Assembly (NCBI GenBank): GCA_023397675.1
Contig: JAEWTV010000035.1
Coordinates: forward strand, 1-10,579
Direction of reading: 5' to 3'
Length of the DNA stretch: 10,579 nt
Source of the DNA: Bacillota bacterium
Lineage (GTDB): Bacteria; Bacillota; Clostridia; Acetivibrionales; JANLFN01
The translations under genes were made by a program, and so were the position numbers. The notes beneath the pieces were generated by a model. The model saw nothing but the letters and a program-made list of their open reading frames with translations. It did not search any database and was not told the DNA's origin. Each line of letters opens with the position of its first letter. Within the stretch, counting starts at the first letter, position 1. Shown piece after piece: positions 5,921-10,579 of the stretch.

Positions 5921-7213
5921 TTATGCTGATGTAAGGAAATATATAGTATCAAGCTTTATTTTCTTTGCAGCCTTTACTATGTCTCCTTTAGTAACCTTTT
6001 TAACCTTTTCAACCAGGGTGTCAAAATTATCACCCTGCCCGGTCAGGTCCTGGCTCATGTAAAAGTCCACCATCTGAAGTTGGCTGTCCTTTAAGGACTT
6101 GATGCCGGTTTCAATGCTCTTTAAGGTTGAATCATATTCATAGTCGGATATTTTTCCTTTCGTAATGTCCTCAAGCTGCTGGTTTATTATTTCAATAGCC
6201 TTGTCTTTGTTTTCAGATTCTATGCCGCTGCTTATAACCATGAGACCTTTGAACTTTTCCAGTCTTGAAAACGCATAATAGGCCAGACTTGCTTTCTCAC
6301 GAACGTTCTGGAACAGTTTTGAATGCATTCCACCACCCAAAACCATGCTGTAAACCATAAGTGCATAATATTCCTGGGAACCCGGAGCTGTATAGGTTCT
6401 AAAACCCATTGTAAGCTTGCCCTGGTTTACATTCAATTTTTCAGTGACGTTTTTTACATCCTGTACGTTCTTATCAATTTCACCCATTCCAACAGCTTTA
6501 ATATTTTTACGTTCAAGCACTTTAAATTTTTCCGCCAACTCAATAATCGTACTGTTTTCTATATCTCCCGTAAAATATATATCTACAGGCATTGTTTGAA
6601 GCATTTTAAGGTAATGCCCATATAATGCCCTGCTGTCAATTTTCTCTATGTCCTCTATCGAACCGTAATCATAGATTCCAAATGGCTCTTCACTACACAT
6701 TTCCTCAAAACATCTTTCTACGGCATATTGAACCTTATCATTTACCCTGCTATCAATAAGTCTTTTAAGATTCTCCTTTTCTGATGCTACATAATCCTCT
6801 TTAAAAACACCATTAATGAGAACTGGCTGTGTTATTATTTCCAATAGTAGTGAAAACACCTTATTCAGAAGGCCTTCATCCTCTAAAGTGTACTTGTCTG
6901 CTATATATTCTGCATAAAATTGTATAATCTGACGTTCTCCCTTTTTTGCTACTCCACAGTCAAACACTGCCCCATACAATTCCTCAAGGTAAAGGGCAAT
7001 ATCCTTAAAGGTCGGAAACTTTTCGCAGCCTCTTCTTAAAACAGCGGGTATGAGCGCATTTAAAGAAGCATTTTCTTTTGTCAGACTGTCGTGGAAAAAG
7101 ATATTTACAGTATTGGTTTTAAATCTGTTCTGATTGATTTTATATACATTTATTCCGTTAAAGGAAATAATCTTATCAACTTGCTCATTAACCGGCATTG
7201 TACTCAATCTCAT
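5921..7213 (-). CDS. M16 family peptidase-like protein, YmfF-like (non-zinc partner)
   Basis: This is a second insulinase-fold protein, about 430 residues. Where active M16 enzymes have HxxEH, it reads LIPAVLRRGCEKFPTFKDIALYLEELYGA (near 54-82), so the zinc site is absent. It keeps the C-domain motif NVREKASLAYYAF near 303-315, the Arg/Tyr motif that contributes to substrate handling. In known bacterial M16B heterodimers one subunit has the zinc site and the other the Arg/Tyr pair; here the two genes show that split, so a YmfF/YmfH-type heterodimer is inferred. The start is uncertain: AAGGG lies only 3 bases before ATG 7213, and TTG 7204, ATG 7198 and TTG 7216 are alternatives. It is probably first in the operon, followed by the palindromic element and then the YmfH-like gene. 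Confidence 0.9.
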   Translation of the reverse strand: MRLSTMPVNEQVDKIISFNGINVYKINQNRFKTNTVNIFFHDSLTKENASLNALIPAVLRRGCEKFPTFKDIALYLEELYGAVFDCGVAKKGERQIIQFYAEYIADKYTLEDEGLLNKVFSLLLEIITQPVLINGVFKEDYVASEKENLKRLIDSRVNDKVQYAVERCFEEMCSEEPFGIYDYGSIEDIEKIDSRALYGHYLKMLQTMPVDIYFTGDIENSTIIELAEKFKVLERKNIKAVGMGEIDKNVQDVKNVTEKLNVNQGKLTMGFRTYTAPGSQEYYALMVYSMVLGGGMHSKLFQNVREKASLAYYAFSRLEKFKGLMVISSGIESENKDKAIEIINQQLEDITKGKISDYEYDSTLKSIETGIKSLKDSQLQMVDFYMSQDLTGQGDNFDTLVEKVKKVTKGDIVKAAKKIKLDTIYFLTSA

Positions 7214-7270
7214 CAACCCTTTCTTAATTTTCTCAGAATATCAAGGTATTACTCTTGGTCTAACATACTT

Positions 7271-7300
7271 AGTATAATAAATATGTTATATATTATTCAA
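7271..7300 (-). promoter_or_regulatory. Candidate promoter for the peptidase-lgt operon
   Basis: On the minus strand TTGAAT (7300-7295) and TATACT (7276-7271) are separated by 18 bases, with the start of the ymfF-like gene about 58 bases downstream of the -10. The region is very AT-rich, so chance matches are common. Confidence 0.35.
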
Positions 7301-7359
7301 TATATGGAAGAAATAAAAAACGACACACTGGATATATTTTATCTCTATTAGAAAATTAG

Positions 7360-7383
7360 TGCATATATCCCAGAAAATATGCA
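7360..7383. promoter_or_regulatory. Inverted repeat TGCATAT-N10-ATATGCA before the small membrane protein gene
   Basis: Seven-base perfect inverted arms at 7360-7366 and 7377-7383 are separated by 10 bases, an operator-like geometry, 24 bases before the start at 7408. It lies in the divergent gap 7214-7407, which otherwise holds only AT-rich sequence. No regulator is known, and AT-rich context makes chance possible. I could not place a convincing -35/-10 pair for the plus-strand gene. Confidence 0.3.
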
Positions 7384-7407
7384 GACAATATTTTGGGAGT
7401 GATTAGT

Positions 7408-7581
7408 ATGTACATGCAAAGGAACAGAAAATACCCAAGAGTATACCAAAAGCAGCAGGAAGAGCCTATTGAGGAGGAAAGCTTTCTTACACTGAGTATG
7501 CCTGCTGCAGCCGGAGTTTTATCGGCAGTTCTCGTTGGAGGAATCGCAATAGGCTATATGGTTAGAAAAGCTCTGGATTGA
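7408..7581 (+). CDS. Small membrane protein of unknown function, 57 residues
   Basis: ATG at 7408 is preceded by GGGAG with an 8-base spacer; an in-frame TTG at 7393 would put that site inside the gene and is rejected. The product has a basic, Gln/Tyr-rich head (YMQRNRKYPRVYQKQQ), an acidic patch (EEPIEEES, near 18-25) and then one hydrophobic segment near 27-51 rich in Ala, Gly and Val, ending MVRKALD. The charge pattern suits a single-pass membrane anchor; a signal peptide is unlikely because the hydrophobic part is C-terminal. I recognise no family. Its stop codon lies inside the stem of its own terminator, which, with a good ribosome site, supports a real gene expressed alone. Confidence 0.72.
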   Translation: MYMQRNRKYPRVYQKQQEEPIEEESFLTLSMPAAAGVLSAVLVGGIAIGYMVRKALD

Positions 7582-7606
7582 GTTAAACTCAATTCCAGAG
7601 TTTTTT
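7571..7606 (+). terminator. Intrinsic terminator overlapping the small gene's stop codon
   Basis: The arms 7571-7583 (CTCTGGATTGAGT) and 7587-7600 pair along 13 bp with one bulged A, loop of three, followed by six T at 7601-7606. The TGA stop at 7579-7581 lies in the upstream arm, so ribosomes finishing the gene would cover part of the stem. Confidence 0.9.
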
Positions 7607-7642
7607 CTTCATTTTTATCTATTTTCTGCACTTTATTTCCGA

Positions 7643-7648
7643 TATAAT
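7643..7648 (+). promoter_or_regulatory. Candidate -10 box for the diguanylate cyclase gene
   Basis: A perfect TATAAT lies 52 bases before the ATG at 7701, downstream of the preceding terminator, so a promoter must lie hereabouts. No recognisable -35 is found at 16-18 bases, and a second TATAAT is at 7673-7678. The choice between them is unclear. Confidence 0.35.
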
Positions 7649-7700
7649 ATAGGAAAAAGTAAATTTTTAAGATATAATTCTTAAATCGGAGAGTGCATAA

Positions 7701-8879
7701 ATGTTCTACCTAGATAGAATAAACCAGATAGATTTGCTTATAACTGTATGTTTTTCATTTTTTATATTTTCTCTATCAGTGTTATATAAAAAGAACAAAT
7801 CGGACGTTCGGGCCGGGGCAGCGTGTTTTTTGGCTCCTTTAACGCTTTGTGTAATATCATTTCTTTCAGCTAATATTACAATATCTGAAATTGCTTTGGA
7901 GTTAACAGACATTAGTCTAATGGTATTACTTTTTATAGTATTTGCATCCAAAACATCTGATAAAAACTATTATCAAATGCAAACAGTAATTTTTTCAGCA
8001 ACTGTCATCCTTGCGGCTTTTGTAAGCATAAACCCACAATCCTTAAGCGGTTTTGTTCATGGAAAGGCTTACACTGTTGTTTCTGTACTGCTTCCACTTT
8101 TTATAATGTACTTATTCAGAAAGGAAAACAGCCGGAAGAAGATAATCTTTTGGGCAGCACTTTTTAGCCTTGTAGCTGCATGTTTAACAAGCCTTTCTTC
8201 CAGTGAAGCAATATTATACCTTTGCCTGGCTGTTAAATTTGTTGAATACATACTATTTTCACGTTTTTACTACATGGAAATACATGATACCTTGCTTTTA
8301 AAAGCGCTTGAGTCAAAGAAAAAAGAAGAAGTTATTGACAAAACTATAAATCTTGAAGTAAAGAAAAGAGTCTTTGAAATCGAGCGTTCAAACGAAAGGT
8401 TAGCTACAATTGCCAAGGAAGACCCGATGACTAAGGCTTACAATAAGAGTGCAATACTGGACTCCATTCAGAAGATGACATTGAAGTCGAATTCTGTCTT
8501 CTCAGTGCTTATGTTTGATATAGATAATTTTAAATTGATTAACGATACCTTGGGACATATACAAGGGGATAAATGTATTAAGAGGCTTGTACTGATAGCA
8601 AAAGGCTGCCTTAGAGAGTTTGATACTCTTGGAAGGTATGGCGGAGACGAGTTTGTAATTCTTCTTCCTGGTTCAACTCCTTATCATGCAGGAATAGTTG
8701 CTGAACGGTTCAGGCGAAAAGTAAATGAAACCGAGAGTCCACACTTTACAGTATCAATTGGGATAGCAAACTTCCCCGAAGACGGAGCAACAGTAGAGGA
8801 ATTGATAGCCTGCGCAGACCAAGGGCTTTACCTTTCAAAATCCAAAGGAAGAAACGCAGTTTCACATAAGGATACTTGA
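7701..8879 (+). CDS. Membrane-anchored diguanylate cyclase (GGDEF domain)
   Basis: The protein makes cyclic di-GMP from two GTP at the inner face of the membrane. In its 392 residues, about 10-190 hold six or seven hydrophobic segments forming an N-terminal membrane sensor of no recognised class. A charged helical linker, likely coiled coil, spans about 195-235, and the GGDEF domain runs from about 238 to 388. Active-site parts are intact: DPMTKAYNK at 241-249, FDIDNFKLINDTLGH at 272-286, and GGDEF itself at 314-318. REFD at 305-308, five residues ahead, is a proper RxxD inhibitory site, so product feedback is expected. No EAL domain follows. GGAGAG seven bases before the ATG supports the start. 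It stands alone between two terminators; the signal it senses is unknown. Confidence 0.95.
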   Translation: MFYLDRINQIDLLITVCFSFFIFSLSVLYKKNKSDVRAGAACFLAPLTLCVISFLSANITISEIALELTDISLMVLLFIVFASKTSDKNYYQMQTVIFSATVILAAFVSINPQSLSGFVHGKAYTVVSVLLPLFIMYLFRKENSRKKIIFWAALFSLVAACLTSLSSSEAILYLCLAVKFVEYILFSRFYYMEIHDTLLLKALESKKKEEVIDKTINLEVKKRVFEIERSNERLATIAKEDPMTKAYNKSAILDSIQKMTLKSNSVFSVLMFDIDNFKLINDTLGHIQGDKCIKRLVLIAKGCLREFDTLGRYGGDEFVILLPGSTPYHAGIVAERFRRKVNETESPHFTVSIGIANFPEDGATVEELIACADQGLYLSKSKGRNAVSHKDT

Positions 8880-8893
8880 TTTAAAGTAAAACA

Positions 8894-8922
8894 AAAAGGC
8901 TTTCAAATGAAAGCCTTTTTTA
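8894..8922. terminator. Bidirectional intrinsic terminator
   Basis: A 12-bp stem (AAAAAGGCTTTC at 8894-8905 with its complement at 8910-8921) and a 4-base loop is flanked by A-rich and T-rich ends, so it can stop transcription both ways. It lies between the convergent diguanylate cyclase gene and the GGGtGRT gene. Confidence 0.93.
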
Positions 8923-8934
8923 TGTGCTTAATAA

Positions 8935-9933
8935 TTATTTGCTTGCTTCTTCTATTGCAACAGCTACTGCAACAGTTGCGCCAACCATTGGATTGTTACC
9001 CATTCCAAGGAAGCCCATCATTTCAACGTGAGCAGGAACAGAAGATGAACCAGCGAACTGAGCGTCTGAATGCATTCTTCCCATAGTATCAGTCATACCA
9101 TATGAAGCAGGACCTGCTGCCATGTTGTCAGGATGAAGAGTTCTACCAGTACCGCCGCCTGATGCTACTGAGAAGTACTTTTTGCCCATTTCGTAGCATT
9201 CCTTCTTGTAAGTACCTGCTACTGGATGTTGGAATCTTGTTGGGTTTGTTGAGTTACCTGTAATGGAAACGTCAACACCTTCACTGTGCATGATTGCAAC
9301 GCCTTCTCTTACATCATCAGCACCATAGCATCTAACCTTTGCTCTGTCGCCGTCTGAATACTTAATTTCCTTTACTACATTAAGTTTACCTGTGTAGTAA
9401 TCAAATTTTGTCTGAACATATGTAAAACCGTTGATTCTTGAAATGATCTGAGCTGCATCTTTTCCAAGACCATTGAGGATAACCTGCAAAGGCTGTTTTC
9501 TAACCTTGTTTGCTGACTTTGCAATACCGATTGCACCCTCGGCAGCTGCAAAGGATTCATGACCAGCAAGGAAAGCAAAGCACTTTGTTTCTTCTCTTAA
9601 AAGCATTGCTGCGAGGTTTCCGTGTCCAAGACCAACTTTTCTGTCATCAGCAACTGAACCTGCAATACAGAATGCCTGTAAGCCTTCTCCAATTGCTTCT
9701 GCAGCGTCTGCAGCCTTTGCACAGCCTTTTTTGAGTGCTATTGCAGCACCTGCAACATAAGCCCAGCAAGCATTTTCAAATGCAATAGCCTGAATTCCCT
9801 TTGTTATTTCATAAGGGTCAAAACCCTTATCAGTACACATTTTCCTGGCTTCTTCCAGGGAGCTTATGCCATATTTGTTCAATACAGCATTAACTTGATC
9901 TATTCTTCTTTCATAACTTTCAAAGAGTGCCAT
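8935..9933 (-). CDS. GGGtGRT-family protein (function unknown, Fe-S scaffold-linked)
   Basis: This 332-residue soluble protein belongs to the family named for its GGGtGRT motif, here GGGTGRT at 259-265, followed by a conserved glycine/methionine-rich C-terminus (SYGMTDTMGRMHSDAQFAG near 277-295, MMGFLGMGNNPMVG at 305-318). Other notable stretches are GLGHGNLAAMLLREETKCFAFLAGHESFAAAEGAIG at 101-136 and RCYGADDVREGVAIMHSEGVDVSITGNSTNPTRFQHP at 201-237. Several cysteines (43 region onward: 33, 56, 71, 89, 118, 202, 246) are present but not in a clear cluster motif. No signal peptide or membrane span is evident. The ATG at 9933 follows AGGAGGG with an 8-base spacer. It is 19 bases downstream of a NifU-like gene, the usual partner of this family, so a shared role in Fe-S or sulfur handling is inferred; no reaction is established. 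Confidence 0.92.
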   Translation of the reverse strand: MALFESYERRIDQVNAVLNKYGISSLEEARKMCTDKGFDPYEITKGIQAIAFENACWAYVAGAAIALKKGCAKAADAAEAIGEGLQAFCIAGSVADDRKVGLGHGNLAAMLLREETKCFAFLAGHESFAAAEGAIGIAKSANKVRKQPLQVILNGLGKDAAQIISRINGFTYVQTKFDYYTGKLNVVKEIKYSDGDRAKVRCYGADDVREGVAIMHSEGVDVSITGNSTNPTRFQHPVAGTYKKECYEMGKKYFSVASGGGTGRTLHPDNMAAGPASYGMTDTMGRMHSDAQFAGSSSVPAHVEMMGFLGMGNNPMVGATVAVAVAIEEASK

Positions 9934-9952
9934 ATCATTGTCCCTCCTATTA

Positions 9953-10579
9953 TTATTCGTGTCTTGGGTCTATAAGTTTAGCTGCTTCATCATAACGGCC
10001 ATATTTGCCTGTAGCCTTTTTAACAGCTTCATTTGCATCCATGCCCTTTTTGATCATGTCCATCATTTTTCCCATGTGAACAAACTCATAGCCTATAACT
10101 TCATTGTTTTCATCAAGAGCGATGTGAGTTACATAACCTTCTGCCATTTCCATGTATCTTACACCCTTGGAAAGAGTTCCGTACATAGTACCAATCTGGC
10201 TTCTCAATCCTTTTCCAAGGTCTTCAAGTCCTGCACCTATTGGAAGTCCGCCTTCTGAAAAAGCAGTTTGAGTTCTTCCGTATACTATCTGAAGGAATAA
10301 TTCCCTCATTGCAGTGTTGATAGCATCACATACAAGGTCTGTATTGAGTGCTTCGAGAATGGTTTTTCCAGGGAGAACTTCAGCTGACATTGCAGCAGAG
10401 TGAGTCATTCCTGAACAACCTATTGTTTCAACAAGAGCTTCCTGTATAACTCCATCTTTAACATTAAGAGTCAGCTTGCAGGTTCCCTGCTGTGGAGCAC
10501 ACCAGCCGATACCATGTGTAAGGCCTGATATGTCTTTAATTTCTTTTGCCTGGACCCATTTACCTTCCTCCGGTATTGG
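9953..10579 (-). CDS. NifU-like Fe-S cluster assembly scaffold protein, N-terminus cut by the window edge
   Basis: The reading frame is open from the right edge, so at least 208 residues are visible and the true start lies outside; an internal ATG at 10408 is not the start. The visible part resembles the NifU/IscU N-terminal scaffold fold: HGIGWCAPQQGTCKLTLNVKDG (22-43), then ETIGCSGMTHSAAMSAEVLPGKT (51-73). Cysteines at visible positions 27, 34, 55 and 84 (DLVCDAI) are candidates for cluster binding; the spacing differs from classical IscU, as in the variant found with GGGtGRT proteins. The C-terminal part (FSEGGLPIGAGLEDLGKGLRSQIG and later GYEFVHMGKMMDMIKKG) is longer than IscU. It precedes the GGGtGRT gene by 19 bases, so the two are likely co-transcribed. 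Confidence 0.88.
   Translation of the reverse strand, partial: PIPEEGKWVQAKEIKDISGLTHGIGWCAPQQGTCKLTLNVKDGVIQEALVETIGCSGMTHSAAMSAEVLPGKTILEALNTDLVCDAINTAMRELFLQIVYGRTQTAFSEGGLPIGAGLEDLGKGLRSQIGTMYGTLSKGVRYMEMAEGYVTHIALDENNEVIGYEFVHMGKMMDMIKKGMDANEAVKKATGKYGRYDEAAKLIDPRHE

Overview
The window looks like chromosomal DNA of a low-GC, spore-forming member of the class Clostridia, possibly a Ruminiclostridium-type organism. That placement is an inference from AT-rich codon use, strong Shine-Dalgarno sequences, a Spo0E-like gene, the mraZ-rsmH-ftsL order, a YmfF/YmfH-type peptidase pair and the GGGtGRT/NifU-like pair. No rRNA, tRNA, CRISPR array or transposase gene was seen.

Left part (1-3074, all minus strand): this is the head of a division and cell wall (dcw) cluster. 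Transcription runs leftward from a well-formed promoter at about 1804-1832 through mraZ (TTG start) and rsmH, then across a 320-base gap rich in ATACAAAAG-like repeats and hairpins, into the first codons of what is probably ftsL at the window edge. The mraZ promoter carries TGG-type boxes in strict 10-bp phase, which fit a MraZ autoregulatory operator. Just upstream, rodA is a separate unit with intrinsic terminators on both sides.

Middle part (3131-7213, minus strand): a likely operon reads ymfF-like M16 peptidase, ymfH-like M16 peptidase, lgt, then a 46-residue Spo0E-like gene ending at a strong terminator. The two M16 proteins split the catalytic parts: YmfH-like has the zinc motif HxxEH, while YmfF-like lacks it but keeps an Arg/Tyr motif. 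Between them lies a 207-bp non-coding palindromic element with perfect 15-bp inverted ends, the strangest object in the window.

Right part: a plus-strand pair follows, a 57-residue single-membrane-segment protein of unknown function with its own terminator, then a membrane-anchored GGDEF diguanylate cyclase with an intact active site and inhibitory site. A bidirectional terminator separates these from a minus-strand pair entering from the right edge: an incomplete NifU-like Fe-S scaffold protein and the GGGtGRT-family protein. These two are probably co-transcribed and form a poorly understood two-gene module.

Most of the window is conserved housekeeping DNA. The parts deserving a second look are the palindromic element, the phased mraZ operator, the repeat-rich rsmH-ftsL gap, the short spo0E-like gene and the GGGtGRT/NifU-like pair.
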